This document shows positions 42,391-51,386 of a DNA stretch of 64,000 bases, piece after piece. The stretch is from NCBI GenBank assembly GCA_020161145.1, contig JAIUPQ010000003.1:426610-490609 (forward strand), given 5' to 3'. The notes beneath the pieces are model-generated. The model was not told where the DNA came from, searched no databases, and saw only the letters and a program-made list of their open reading frames with translations. Both the position numbers and the translations under genes were made by a program. The stretch is from Pseudomonadota bacterium. Lineage in GTDB: Bacteria > Pseudomonadota > Gammaproteobacteria > Burkholderiales > Burkholderiaceae_C. How positions within the stretch are numbered: position 1 is the stretch's first letter; each line of letters opens with the position of its first letter.

Positions 42391-42792
42391 ATGCCAGTAC
42401 AGGGGTTCGCCCACTACAACATCCGCGTGGATCGCCCCCTCATGGAGGTGCTGCGCGCGTTCTATACCGACGTCGTGGGCCTGTGCGCAGGCCCACGTCC
42501 GGCGTTCGAGTCGTTCGGCTACTGGCTCTATGCCGGCGAGCAGGACGTGCTGCACCTGTCCGAGCGGCTGGCCCATGAGCCCCATCGCGAGTCGCGCTCG
42601 ACACTGGACCACATCGCCCTGGCCTGCATCGACTGGCCCTGGCATCAGGCCCGGCTCCAGCGCGCCGGCCTGGCCTACACGCTGGACCACGTGCCCGGCA
42701 GTGGCCGCCTGCAGGTGTTCTGCCAGGACCCTGCCGGCCACGGCATCGAGCTGACCTTCCCCCCTGGCTCGACCGCAGGAGTGATGCCATGA
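42391..42792 (+). CDS. VOC-family (glyoxalase-fold) protein
   Basis: A 133-residue protein of the vicinal oxygen chelate superfamily. AHYNIRVDRPLMEVLRAFYT opens the fold, SRSTLDHIALACIDW carries the second strand with a possible metal His, and CQDPAGHGIELTFPP the C-terminal Glu. The potential ligands (His, His, Glu) are compatible with a metal site. Substrate unknown. It lies between a broken and an intact copy of the hydrolase gene start, and overlaps the intact one by four bases. Confidence 0.8.
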   Translation: MPVQGFAHYNIRVDRPLMEVLRAFYTDVVGLCAGPRPAFESFGYWLYAGEQDVLHLSERLAHEPHRESRSTLDHIALACIDWPWHQARLQRAGLAYTLDHVPGSGRLQVFCQDPAGHGIELTFPPGSTAGVMP

Positions 42793-43328
42793 CCACCGCC
42801 CTGCTCGTCATCGACCTGCAACGCGCGCTGTGTGAGGGCCGCTGGGCCATGGCCGGCATCGACGGCGTGCTGACCCGCGTCAACACCCTCACTGCCCGTG
42901 CCCGCGCGGCCGGTGCACCCGTGGCCTTCATCCAGCACCAAAGCAGCGAAGGCCCGCTGATGCCGGGCAGCGACGGCTGGCCACTCAGCCCCGCACTCAC
43001 CGTGCACCCCGGCGACTGGCGGGTGGACAAACGCCACGGCGACGCTTTTTTGCGCACCGACCTGCATGCCCGCCTGCAGGCCGCCGGCGTCACCGAGGTG
43101 TTGCTGTGCGGCGCCCAAAGCGACTTCTGCGTCAGCGCCACCGCCCAGGGCGCGCTCAGCCACGGCTATGGCGTCACCCTGGTGGCCGATGCCCACACCA
43201 CGCTGGCCAACGGCGTGCTCAACGCCGAACAGATCGTCGCCCACGTCAACGCCACCGTGCCGCAGATGGACAGCTATGGGCCACGCACGCAGGCGTTGCC
43301 CTGCGACACCGTGAGCTTCGCCGCATGA
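42789..43328 (+). CDS. Isochorismatase-family cysteine hydrolase
   Basis: A 179-residue hydrolase of the isochorismatase/nicotinamidase fold. The catalytic triad is visible: Asp9 in LLVIDLQ, Lys in RVDKRHGDAF, and Cys in LLCGAQSDFCVSATA. The cis-peptide region precedes the Cys as usual. Substrates of such proteins vary (nicotinamide, carbamates, isochorismate), so a role in thiamine salvage is only suggested by context. Its start overlaps the glyoxalase-fold gene and its stop overlaps thiO (both ATGA). Confidence 0.85.
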   Translation: MTTALLVIDLQRALCEGRWAMAGIDGVLTRVNTLTARARAAGAPVAFIQHQSSEGPLMPGSDGWPLSPALTVHPGDWRVDKRHGDAFLRTDLHARLQAAGVTEVLLCGAQSDFCVSATAQGALSHGYGVTLVADAHTTLANGVLNAEQIVAHVNATVPQMDSYGPRTQALPCDTVSFAA

Positions 43329-44386
43329 CCCCCCAGCGCATCGCCATCGCCGGGGCCGGCGTGCTCGGCCGCCTGGCCGCCTGGCAACTGGCCCGCGCCG
43401 GCCACCAGGTCTCGGTCTTCGACCCTGCGCCCGGCCCGCAGCCACCGGCCACCGGCGCGCTGGCCCGCTCGGCGCCTTACGCCGCCGGCTTCACCGCCGC
43501 CGGCATGCTCAGCCCCATTGCCGAGCTGGATGGCGCCGGCCCCGAGGTGGCACGCCTGGGCTGGCGCGCGCTGGCGCTGTGGCGCGGCATTTGCGACGCC
43601 ATCAACCCCAACCTGATGCGCCAGCACGGCAGCCTGCTGCTGGCCCATGGCAGCGACCTGGGTGCCGCCCAGCGCGTGCTGGCGCGGCTGACCGAAGCGC
43701 CCGAGCTGCCCGCGCCGCAACCGCTGAATGCCGCCGCCCTGCACGAGCTGGAGCCGGCCCTGGTCCCGCATCTGCATGCCTGGCTGCTGCCGGGCGAGGG
43801 CCAGGTGCTGCCGCGTGAGTTGCTGGCCGCGCTGGTGGCGGATGCACCCGGCGTGGACTGGCAATGGGGCCGCAGCGTGCAGACGGTGACGCCCGGCCGC
43901 CTCACGCTCGAGGACGGTTCGCTGCACACCGCCGACTGGGCGCTCGACCTGCGCGGCCTGGGCGCGCGCCCCGCTTCACCGCTGCGCGGCGTGCGCGGCG
44001 AAGTCGTCTGGCTGCACGCCCCCGGCGTGGCCCTCGCCCGGCCGTTGCGGCTGGCCCACCCGCGTCACCGCGTCTACGTGGTGCCGCGCCCGGGCGACTT
44101 CATCGTCATCGGCGCCAGCGAAATCGAGAGCGAAGACCGCAGCCCCGTCAGCCTGCGCAGCGCCGTGGAGCTGATGGCCGCCGCGCACAGTGTGCTGCCC
44201 GAGCTGGCCGAGGCGCGCATCGTGCACATGGAAGCCAACCTGCGCCCCGCGCTGCCCGACAACCACCCGCGCACCGAGGTGCAGCCCGGCCGCGTCGCCA
44301 TCAACGGCCTGTTCCGCCACGGCTGGCTGCTGGCCCCCGCGCTGCTGGCCGATGCGCTGGCCGCAGCCGACCTGCTGCCGTCATGA
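43325..44386 (+). CDS. thiO: ThiO, glycine oxidase for thiazole synthesis
   Basis: FAD-dependent oxidase that turns glycine into the iminoacetate used by ThiG, 353 residues. IAIAGAGVLGRLAAWQLA is the dinucleotide-binding motif; YAAGFTAAGMLSPIAE and DFIVIGASEIESED are typical of ThiO. It is followed without gap by thiS, then panD and thiG, which supports the assignment. The start overlaps the preceding hydrolase gene. A diverged paralogue (38430-39512) lies upstream of thiC. Confidence 0.9.
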   Translation: MTPQRIAIAGAGVLGRLAAWQLARAGHQVSVFDPAPGPQPPATGALARSAPYAAGFTAAGMLSPIAELDGAGPEVARLGWRALALWRGICDAINPNLMRQHGSLLLAHGSDLGAAQRVLARLTEAPELPAPQPLNAAALHELEPALVPHLHAWLLPGEGQVLPRELLAALVADAPGVDWQWGRSVQTVTPGRLTLEDGSLHTADWALDLRGLGARPASPLRGVRGEVVWLHAPGVALARPLRLAHPRHRVYVVPRPGDFIVIGASEIESEDRSPVSLRSAVELMAAAHSVLPELAEARIVHMEANLRPALPDNHPRTEVQPGRVAINGLFRHGWLLAPALLADALAAADLLPS

Positions 44387-44595
44387 CCACCGCGCCCACC
44401 ATCCACCTCAACGACCAGCCCCTGCCCTGGCGCGAGGCCTTGACGCTGGCCGCGCTGCTGGCCGAGCAAGGCCATGCACCCGAGGCCGTGGCCACCGCCG
44501 TCAATGCCGCCTTCGTGCCACGTGCTGCGCGGGCGCACACGCGGCTGGCACCGGGCGACCACATCACCCTCTTCCAGGCCATCGTCGGCGGCTGA
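44383..44595 (+). CDS. thiS: ThiS, sulphur-carrier protein
   Basis: Ubiquitin-fold sulphur carrier for thiazole synthesis, 70 residues. TIHLNDQPLPWREALTLAAL is the N-terminal strand and helix; FVPRAARAHTRLAPGDHITL precedes the end FQAIVGG. The terminal Gly-Gly is where ThiF adenylates and sulphur is loaded as a thiocarboxylate. No thiF is present in the window. The start overlaps the thiO stop. Confidence 0.93.
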   Translation: MTTAPTIHLNDQPLPWREALTLAALLAEQGHAPEAVATAVNAAFVPRAARAHTRLAPGDHITLFQAIVGG

Positions 44596-44619
44596 ACGCC
44601 CTGCCACCAGGAGACCCCC

Positions 44620-45000
44620 TTGTTTCGTACCCTGCTCAACGCCAAGATTCACCGCGTCGCCGTCACCCACTGCGAGCTGCATTACGAAGGCTCCTGCGCC
44701 ATCGACGAAGACCTGCTGGACGCGGCCGGCATCTGCGAAAACGAGCAGGTCCACATCTGGAACATCAACAACGGCGAGCGCTTCATCACCTACGCCATCA
44801 AAGGCCAGCGCGGCTCCGGCATGATTTCGGTCAACGGCTCGGCCGCGCGCCGCGCGGCAAACGGTGATCTGGTCATCATCGCGGCCTTCGCCCAGGTGCC
44901 TGAAGACCAGGTCGCCACGCACAAGCCCCGGCTGGTGTTCGTGGACGCGCACAACCGCATCAAGGGCTCACGCGACCACGTGCCGGTGCAGGCGCTGTGA
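44620..45000 (+). CDS. panD: PanD, aspartate 1-decarboxylase
   Basis: Pyruvoyl-dependent enzyme that makes beta-alanine for pantothenate, 126 residues. The self-cleavage site is Gly24-Ser25 in [29 protein letters not shown] and GRINGSAA-like [20 protein letters not shown] are characteristic. It uses TTG at 44620 with AGGAG nine bases upstream. It lies between thiS and thiG, overlapping thiG by four bases (GTGA). A pantothenate gene inside a thiamine operon is unusual and would tie coenzyme A precursor supply to TPP level. Confidence 0.93.
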   Translation: MFRTLLNAKIHRVAVTHCELHYEGSCAIDEDLLDAAGICENEQVHIWNINNGERFITYAIKGQRGSGMISVNGSAARRAANGDLVIIAAFAQVPEDQVATHKPRLVFVDAHNRIKGSRDHVPVQAL

Positions 45001-45782
45001 CCGTGGACGCCCTCACCGTCTACGGCACGCCGCTGGCCAGCCGCTTCCTGCTGGGCACCGCCGGCTACCCCTCGCCGCAGGTGCTGCGGGGTGCCATCGC
45101 CGCCTCCGGCGCCGAGGTGGTCACCGTGGGCCTCAAGCGCGCACTGGCGGCGGGCGGCGACAACGGCTTCGTCGACATCATTCGCCAGAGCGGCTGCCGC
45201 CTGCTGCCCAACACCGCCGGCTGCCGCACCGCGCGCGAGGCCGTGGCGCTGGCGCAGATGGCGCGCGAGCTCTACGGCACGCCCTGGGTCAAGCTCGAAG
45301 TGGTGGGCGACGAGTACACGCTGCAGCCCGACCCCTGGGAGCTGGTGGCCGCCGCCGAGACGCTGGTCAAGGACGGCTTCCAGGTCTTCCCCTACTGCAC
45401 CGACGACCTCGTCACCTGCCAGCGCCTGCTGGACGTGGGTTGCCAGGTGCTGATGCCCTGGGGCGCCCCCATCGGTTCGGGCCAGGGCCTGGCCAACCCG
45501 CTGGCGCTGCGCACGTTGCGCGCGCGGCTGCCCGGCGCGGTGCTGGTGGTGGACGCCGGCATCGGTGCGCCCTCGCATGCCGCGCACGCCATGGAGCTGG
45601 GCTACGACGCCGTGCTGCTCAACTCCGCCGTCGCCCAGGCGCGCGACCCCGTGGGCATGGCCGCCGCGTTCGGCGGCGCCATTACCGCCGGCCGCCAGGG
45701 CTACGTGGCCGGCATCATGGCCCGGCAAGACATGGCCGTGGCCACCACCCCCGTCGGCGGCCGCCCTTTCGTTCTGAAATGA
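44997..45782 (+). CDS. thiG: ThiG, thiazole synthase
   Basis: Forms the thiazole phosphate from deoxyxylulose phosphate, the ThiO product and ThiS thiocarboxylate; 261 residues. [18 protein letters not shown] starts the barrel, the Schiff-base Lys is in [17 protein letters not shown], and [34 protein letters not shown] and [12 protein letters not shown] are diagnostic. It starts at GTG within the panD stop. Immediately after its stop codon lies copy B of the 82-bp palindromic repeat, which may process or attenuate the transcript before thiDE. Confidence 0.95.
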   Translation: MTVDALTVYGTPLASRFLLGTAGYPSPQVLRGAIAASGAEVVTVGLKRALAAGGDNGFVDIIRQSGCRLLPNTAGCRTAREAVALAQMARELYGTPWVKLEVVGDEYTLQPDPWELVAAAETLVKDGFQVFPYCTDDLVTCQRLLDVGCQVLMPWGAPIGSGQGLANPLALRTLRARLPGAVLVVDAGIGAPSHAAHAMELGYDAVLLNSAVAQARDPVGMAAAFGGAITAGRQGYVAGIMARQDMAVATTPVGGRPFVLK

Positions 45783-45864
45783 CCCACCCCCTACGCGATC
45801 ACAGATCGCGCCCCCTTAAGGGGGCACTGCCAGTGGACCGGCCAAGCCGGATCCACGGCAGTCG
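45783..45864. repeat. 82-bp palindromic repeat, copy B
   Basis: Begins directly after the thiG stop codon. Its hairpins match copy A (23995-24076) stem for stem; differences are loop bases only, for example CCCCCT/AGGGGG around TA here and CC in copy A. Unlike copy A it lies between two genes on the same strand (thiG and thiDE). Confidence 0.8.
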
Positions 45865-45921
45865 CTTGGTTGGGGAGGTTGCATGCGTGATAGATGGTTC
45901 GCTGCGCAACGGGTATCCACT

Positions 45922-47439
45922 ATGAAGTCCCCCATCATCTGGAGCATCGCCGGTACCGACAGCGGCGGCGGTGCCGGCCTGGCCGCCGACCAACGCGCCG
46001 CCGATGCACTGGGCGTGCACCTGGCGCCGGTGGTGGCGGCCGTCACCGCGCAAAACACTGTGGCCGTGCCGCGCATCGAGGCCGTCTCCACTGCGCTGCT
46101 GGAGGCCCAACTGGACGCCCTGGCCGGCGACCTGCCGCCGCGCGCCCTCAAAACCGGCCTGCTGGCCAGCACCGCCCACGTGCACACCGTGGCCCGCTGG
46201 GCCGACCGGCTGGGCGTGCCGCTGGTGGTGGACCCCGTGCTGCGCGCCAGCACCGGCACCGCCTTTGCCGACGCCGACATCCTGGCCGCCTACCGCACCG
46301 AGCTGCTGCCGCGCGCCGCCCTCATCACCCCCAACGTGGCCGAGGCCCGCGCCCTGACCGGCCTGACCGATGCCAGCGTGCCCGAACTGGCCCAGGCGCT
46401 GCATGCGGCCGGCGCGCAGGCCGTGTGCATCACCGGGGGCGACAGTGGCGGCGACCAGGCCCTGGACTGGCTCTCGACCCCCCATGCCCAGGGCTGGCTG
46501 GCCTTGCCGCGCCTGCCCACGCCCCACCACCACGGCACCGGCTGCACCTTTGCCAGCAGCGCGGCGGCCGCCATGGCCCTGGGCTTCGTCGCCGCCGACG
46601 CCTGCGTGCTGGCCAAGATGGCCACCAGCTGGGCCCTGCGCCAGGCCCGCGCCATCGGCCAGGGCGCCGGCCCCGTCATCGCCCAGGCCGGCTTTGCCAC
46701 CCGGCCCGAGCTGCTGCCGCTGCTGAGTTGGGACGCCGCACCGCCACCCTCTGCGCCACCCTCTGCGCCACCACGTCCCACCGCGTTGGGCGCGCTCTAC
46801 GGCATCGTCGACAGCGCCCAGCGCGTGCGCCAGGCCATCGCGGCCGGCGTGCCCACGCTGCAACTGCGCATCAAGACCCCGGTCAACCCCGAGGCCTTGC
46901 GCACCGAACTGGCCCAGGCCATCGCCACCGCCCGCGCGGCCGGTGTGCCGCTGTTCATCAACGACCACTGGCGCGACGCGCTGGCGCTGGGCGCCCACGG
47001 CGTGCACCTGGGCCAGGAAGATGTGCTGGCGCTCGCCCCCACCGACCGCGCCGCGCTGGCCGCCAGCCCGCTGGAACTGGGCCTGTCCAGCCACAGCCTG
47101 TGGGAGCTGGCGCGCGCGCGCAGCCTGGCCCCCGCCTACGTGGCCTGCGGCCCCGTCTGGCCCACGCTGACCAAGGCCATGCCGTGGCAGCCGCAAGGCC
47201 TGGACAACCTGGCCTGGTGGGTGCAGATGGCCGGCGTGCCGGTGGTGGCCATCGGCGGCATCCTGACGCCGGCCCAGGCCCAGGCCGCCGCCGCCTGCGG
47301 CCCCGCCAGCGTCTGCGTGGTGCGCGGCCTGGGCCGCGACATGGCCGGCCCGGTGGCCACCTTCCAGGCCGCCATCGCGGCCGGCCGCGCCGGCGCGGCC
47401 GCACCCATCCCCACGCTGCCGCACGCCAGCCTGGGCTGA
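45922..47439 (+). CDS. thiDE: ThiD-ThiE fusion: HMP-phosphate kinase / thiamine-phosphate synthase
   Basis: A bifunctional protein of 505 residues. The ThiD half (about 1-260) has SIAGTDSGGGAGLAADQRA, KTGLLAST and the catalytic GTGCTFASS loop; it phosphorylates HMP and HMP-phosphate. A Pro/Ala linker (about 272-290) leads to the ThiE half (about 293-490), which has LYGIVDSAQRVRQAIAAG, LFINDHWRDALALGAHGVHL with the Asp and His of the TMP-synthase site, and GGILTPAQAQ. The ATG at 45922 matches homologues; an in-frame ATG at 45883 with GGAGG four bases upstream is an alternative. The fusion completes the pathway to thiamine phosphate. Confidence 0.92.
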   Translation: MKSPIIWSIAGTDSGGGAGLAADQRAADALGVHLAPVVAAVTAQNTVAVPRIEAVSTALLEAQLDALAGDLPPRALKTGLLASTAHVHTVARWADRLGVPLVVDPVLRASTGTAFADADILAAYRTELLPRAALITPNVAEARALTGLTDASVPELAQALHAAGAQAVCITGGDSGGDQALDWLSTPHAQGWLALPRLPTPHHHGTGCTFASSAAAAMALGFVAADACVLAKMATSWALRQARAIGQGAGPVIAQAGFATRPELLPLLSWDAAPPPSAPPSAPPRPTALGALYGIVDSAQRVRQAIAAGVPTLQLRIKTPVNPEALRTELAQAIATARAAGVPLFINDHWRDALALGAHGVHLGQEDVLALAPTDRAALAASPLELGLSSHSLWELARARSLAPAYVACGPVWPTLTKAMPWQPQGLDNLAWWVQMAGVPVVAIGGILTPAQAQAAAACGPASVCVVRGLGRDMAGPVATFQAAIAAGRAGAAAPIPTLPHASLG

Positions 47440-47443
47440 CCCT

Positions 47444-49510
47444 GTGCCGCTGCCCGCCAAGCTCACGCCAGCGGACACCACCCGAGCGCTGCGGCGCCAA
47501 CGCCTGCATGCCCAGCTCAGTGCCAGCGGCGCGCGCGGCCTATGGCTGCTGGGCGGCGCTGGCAGCGGCAAATCCACATTGGCCGCCATGTGGGCAGCCG
47601 AGCAGGCGGCACCGCTTCATTGGTTTCGCATCGACGCGGCCGATGCCGACTGGCCCACTGCCCTGGCCGCGCTGGGCAACCTGGCCGCCACCCGGCGACG
47701 GCGGCCACCCCCACTGCTGGCCCACCGCCCCGCCGTCGAAGCCCTGCGCGAACCTCAGTTGACCGGCCACCTGCAGCGCGTGCTGCGCGCCCTCCATGCC
47801 CATCTGGGCTCCACGGTGCTGGTGTTTGACGACGCCCACGCCGCCCCCACCCTGGAGCCCCTGCTGGAAGCCGCACTCACCGAAGCCCCGGCCGGCACCA
47901 CTGTCGTCGTCACCAGCCGCGAGCCCCCCGGCGAGGCCCACCTCGACAGCCTGCTGCGGGGCCACTGGCAGGTGCTCGACAACAGTGCCCTGGCCTTCAC
48001 CGCCGACGAGGCGCTGGCCTGGCTGACCCCGGCGCTGGGCCGCGAGCGCGCCGCCCAGGTGGCCGCGCGTGCCGGTGGCTGGGCAGCCGCCCTGGGCTGG
48101 CTGGCCCAGCAGCCGCGGGAGACCCAGCTGCGGCGCCAGTTGCAACGCCAACTCAGCCCCGGCGAGCACGCGCTGCTGGCCGCCTGCGCGCTGCTGGGCG
48201 ACGTCAGCGAGGCCGATCTGGCCGCCCTGGGCGGCTTCCAGTTGCAGGCCGACTGGGCCCAGGTGGCCCAGGCCCAGGCCGGCACCACGCTCAACGCCGA
48301 TGTGTCGGCCTCGCGCCCCGTGCTGGCCGCCAACGCGGCCGGCGCGGCCTGGGCCTTCTGGGTGGCCACCACACCCAACGGCGCGCACCTGCAGGCCAGC
48401 GCACTGCAAGCCGGCGAATGGGGCCCGCCGCAACCCCTGGCTGCCATGCCGGGCTACCTGGACGCCGTGGGCCTGCAAGCCGGCATGGACGCCGCCGGCA
48501 ACGTGCTGGTGAGCTGGGACGCCGGCAACGGCCCCGTGGTGCTGCGCCATGACGCCGCCAGCGCCACCTGGGCCGCGCCGCTGGCCCTGGGCGGCGGCGC
48601 CTGCCCTGGGGGCCTGGCCCAGCGGCTGGCCGTGGCGCCCGGCGGCGAGGCCGCGCTGCTGTGGCAGCGCAGCGGCGCCAACCCCGGCGTGTGCCTGCGC
48701 AGCGGCACTGGCGCCGGCTGGCAAGCGGCCCAGCCGGTGGACGCGGCCCTGGGTGCCACCGCCGTACCGCTGGCCCTGGCCGTGCGCAGCGGCGGCGACG
48801 CCCTGGCCGGCTGGACGGCAGCGCTGCCGCAAGGTGGCCTCTACACGGTGCGCGCCACCGCCGGCACCTGGGGCAGCCCAGTGGCCGGGCCAACCGGCGC
48901 CAGTGCGGTGGCCCTAGCCCTGGCCGAAGACGGCAGCGCCGTTCTGGCCTGGCGCGGCGACGACCCGCTGTTTGGCGGCAACATCTTCGCGGCCCCGGCG
49001 CGACCGGGTCAGGACTGGCGGGCGGCCACCCGGCTGGGCACGGTCAACAGCGGCTCCAACCTGCACGCCGCCTGGGCGGGCGCGCAGCGCTTTGCCGTGG
49101 GCTACAACAGCTTCAACAGCGGCCCGCAGGTGGCCACCGTGGACGCGGCCACCCAGCAATGGTCGGCCGCCCAGACGATGGCCGCCGGCCGGCTGGCGCT
49201 GCTGGGCACGCTGGCCGCCGACGCGCAAGGCCACCAGCTTGCCACCTGGCTGGGCAACAAACCTAGCGGCTTCGGGCTGGACCTGGGCCTGTCGGTGCGC
49301 GCGGACGGCAGCCTGCCCTGGGACGACGGCCTGCCCATCCTCACACCCCAGCCCACCAGCGCCTTGGACGCCACCGACCAGGCCCGCCTCAGCAGCGCCG
49401 CCGTCAGCAACGGCCTGGCCACGCTGGTGTGGCTGGACTGGGGTCCTGCCGACCCCGGCGAGCAGCCCACCCTGCGGGTGCGGGCCAGCCGCTTCAGGGT
49501 GGCGCCGTGA
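47444..49510 (+). CDS. STAND-type NTPase fused to a beta-propeller-like domain
   Basis: A 688-residue protein with two unlike halves. Residues 30-270 are a MalT/LuxR-type STAND NTPase: Walker A GGAGSGKST (37-45), Walker B TVLVFDDAH (124-132), the sensor VVVTSREPP (154-162), then helical arm segments. From about 285 on, five to six units of about 60 residues of the form A.W...G..L.A....G.W......L suggest a beta-propeller. There is no HTH, TPR or signal peptide. It starts at GTG four bases after thiDE, so it is part of the thi transcript. It could be a natural STAND-sensor protein or two genes joined by deletion. Function unknown. Confidence 0.7.
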   Translation: MPLPAKLTPADTTRALRRQRLHAQLSASGARGLWLLGGAGSGKSTLAAMWAAEQAAPLHWFRIDAADADWPTALAALGNLAATRRRRPPPLLAHRPAVEALREPQLTGHLQRVLRALHAHLGSTVLVFDDAHAAPTLEPLLEAALTEAPAGTTVVVTSREPPGEAHLDSLLRGHWQVLDNSALAFTADEALAWLTPALGRERAAQVAARAGGWAAALGWLAQQPRETQLRRQLQRQLSPGEHALLAACALLGDVSEADLAALGGFQLQADWAQVAQAQAGTTLNADVSASRPVLAANAAGAAWAFWVATTPNGAHLQASALQAGEWGPPQPLAAMPGYLDAVGLQAGMDAAGNVLVSWDAGNGPVVLRHDAASATWAAPLALGGGACPGGLAQRLAVAPGGEAALLWQRSGANPGVCLRSGTGAGWQAAQPVDAALGATAVPLALAVRSGGDALAGWTAALPQGGLYTVRATAGTWGSPVAGPTGASAVALALAEDGSAVLAWRGDDPLFGGNIFAAPARPGQDWRAATRLGTVNSGSNLHAAWAGAQRFAVGYNSFNSGPQVATVDAATQQWSAAQTMAAGRLALLGTLAADAQGHQLATWLGNKPSGFGLDLGLSVRADGSLPWDDGLPILTPQPTSALDATDQARLSSAAVSNGLATLVWLDWGPADPGEQPTLRVRASRFRVAP

Positions 49511-49667
49511 GTACCCGCGAGGCAGCGCATCAAAGCGATGCTTGGGAGTGGCTTCACTTCAGGCACGCATCCACTCATGAGAAAAAAGCCGATTGATGGG
49601 CGATTTCATGCAAGCGCGGAGATGGACGTAACTGTAAGGCCGACGGCGGCGACACGACGCTTGAGGG

Positions 49668-49814
49668 TCAGCGGTCGCGCTTAAAACTGCCGCACTCCCA
49701 ACTGCACTTGACCATCGAGCCGTCGGACTGCTCGATCAACACGGTCACCACATACAGCATGCGGTGCACATCGATACCGGCTACGCGCCGGTGCAGTGAC
49801 GACAAACCTTCCAT
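49668..49814 (-). pseudogene. N-terminal fragment of an IS110-family transposase
   Basis: The 48-residue reading has VAGIDVHRMLYVVTVLIEQS and ends CGSFKRDR before a stop. AGIDVH is the first catalytic motif of the DEDD/RuvC-like domain of IS110 transposases, normally followed by about 300 more residues that are absent. The start codon has a good AGGAG site, so the 5' end of the insertion sequence is preserved and the rest is deleted. Confidence 0.8.
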
Positions 49815-49929
49815 GACGATGCTCCTGTGAGTAAAGTGCACAGTGGCACGCAGGCGCGTCAACCGTGGCCAGTACACAGAGAAACTGCGCGAGCAGCCTC
49901 AGGGCAAACCGGTGAACTGGAAGACTCCT

Positions 49930-49957
49930 CGAACCGAAGTCGGTTCGGGCCTCTTTT
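49930..49957 (+). terminator. Terminator-like hairpin
   Basis: CGAACCGA and TCGGTTCG pair around an AG loop, followed by GGGCCTCTTTT. It could stop transcription coming from the thi operon before the membrane-protein gene. Confidence 0.55.
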
Positions 49958-50190
49958 ACCGTACGTGCTGCCACCTGCCTCACGGCAATGGGGCCGGCAG
50001 CATAACAGTCGGGGGTTCGAGCCAGCTCGGTGCAGGTCCGGTTAGGCTCCGGGGTCGGGCCTTCATTCGATTTGCGACCTCTTCGCGCCTGCGTGCCGCC
50101 TCACATGGTGCGCCCGTCCCTGGGCTTTAATGCTCGGGGGCGAGTGGATCAAACCATGAACAGTTAGGTTGCAAAGCCAGGAGCAGCGCC

Positions 50191-50847
50191 ATGCGAACGC
50201 CCAATCATTCGAGCCCTCTCGAGATCGTCGCAATCGGTGTTGCCGCCGCAGCAGTACTCTGGGGGATCGCACAGATTGTTCCGCCGATCTTCGAAGGTAT
50301 TGGTGTGGTGATCAAAGCAATTGGTGCGGCTGGAGGGTTGGCCGTCGCAGTTGGAACAACGGGATTTTCCACCGCGGGTACCGTCGCAACATGGCTAGCA
50401 CCGGTGGCTGCCGCAGGCGTCGCAGCGACTGGCGTCGGCGTAACGTACATTGTGTTGCACGTAGTTGTAGTGGGGGCCAAAGAGAAACCCTACGAGTGGT
50501 TGCTGCCAGCGTTGGGACTCCTGGCGGTCCTCTTCGTTGACCTGTCCAAGGATGAGTTGCTTGCCACGAATACCGAGCGGGCGCTATATGCACTAGTCAC
50601 CGGAGGTTGCGTCATCGGTGGCGGCGCTCTTCTGCTGAATCGGCGCTGCTGGGTTCGTGCCATTGGGTTCTTTGTCCCCTTTCTTCCAACATTTGTTGTA
50701 TGGGCGGCCTTTGTCCACAAAGGCCACATTGACAAAGGCCTTTCTGACTTCATTCGCTCCGGTTACGCCGGTGCGTTGGGGCTAGTGGGTGTGCTATCCG
50801 TGGGAGCCATAGTCGCACTTATAGGCATTGCACTCCCGAAGCGCTGA
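50191..50847 (+). CDS. Orphan integral membrane protein
   Basis: A 218-residue protein I do not recognise. It has about six to seven hydrophobic segments (roughly 10-35, 38-60, 62-95, 102-120, 132-150, 155-175, 190-215) with Gly/Ala/Val-rich stretches such as AVAVGTTGFSTAGTVATWLA. A polar loop (DLSKDELLATNTERA) lies in the middle. The codon use is less GC-rich than that of the neighbouring operons, and an IS110 relic is adjacent, so it was probably acquired. An AGGAG site precedes the start. No function can be proposed. Confidence 0.75.
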   Translation: MRTPNHSSPLEIVAIGVAAAAVLWGIAQIVPPIFEGIGVVIKAIGAAGGLAVAVGTTGFSTAGTVATWLAPVAAAGVAATGVGVTYIVLHVVVVGAKEKPYEWLLPALGLLAVLFVDLSKDELLATNTERALYALVTGGCVIGGGALLLNRRCWVRAIGFFVPFLPTFVVWAAFVHKGHIDKGLSDFIRSGYAGALGLVGVLSVGAIVALIGIALPKR

Positions 50848-50925
50848 AGTTCAGCCTCGCAGTAAACGCATGGTCACCTCAAGTTTTTGGGGTTGGCCGA
50901 ACGCAGCATCAGGCCCAAAGGCGGC

Positions 50926-51386
50926 TCACAGCAACCGGGTCATGAACACACTGTTCGGGTCCGGCCCGTAGCCGTCAAACGGCTCGCACGCCACGAACCC
51001 CGCCTGGGCGTACAGCGCGCGGGCCGGTGCGAAGGCCGGTTCGCTCCCGGTCTCCAGCGACAGGCGCTGCACGCCCTGGGCGCGGGCCGTGTCCACCAGG
51101 TGGGCCAGCAGCGCCCGCGCCACGCCGCGGCGGCGGGCGGCGGCGGTGGTGCGCATGGACTTGATTTCGGCGTGGGTGGCCGAGAGCCGCTTGAGCGCGC
51201 CGCAGCCCAGCAAGTCGTCGCCCGCCCAGGCGCTGAACAGCTGCACCTCGGGCTGGCGCAGTGCGCGCAGGTCCAGCGCGTGCACGCTTTCGGGCGGCGA
51301 CTCGGCCTGCATCTGCGCCAGGTGCTCGGCCAGCAAGGCCACGATGGCCGGGCCTTGCAGGTCGTCGCGGCGGATGGCCACCGCCG

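Larger units (their letters stand above)
49511..50190. other. 680-bp region with an IS110 relic, otherwise no gene
   Basis: The region is AT-richer than the flanking operons. It holds the IS110 transposase fragment (49668-49814) and a terminator-like hairpin (49930-49957). The rest gives no protein-like reading. It appears to be the remains of an insertion next to the membrane-protein gene at 50191. Confidence 0.5.
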
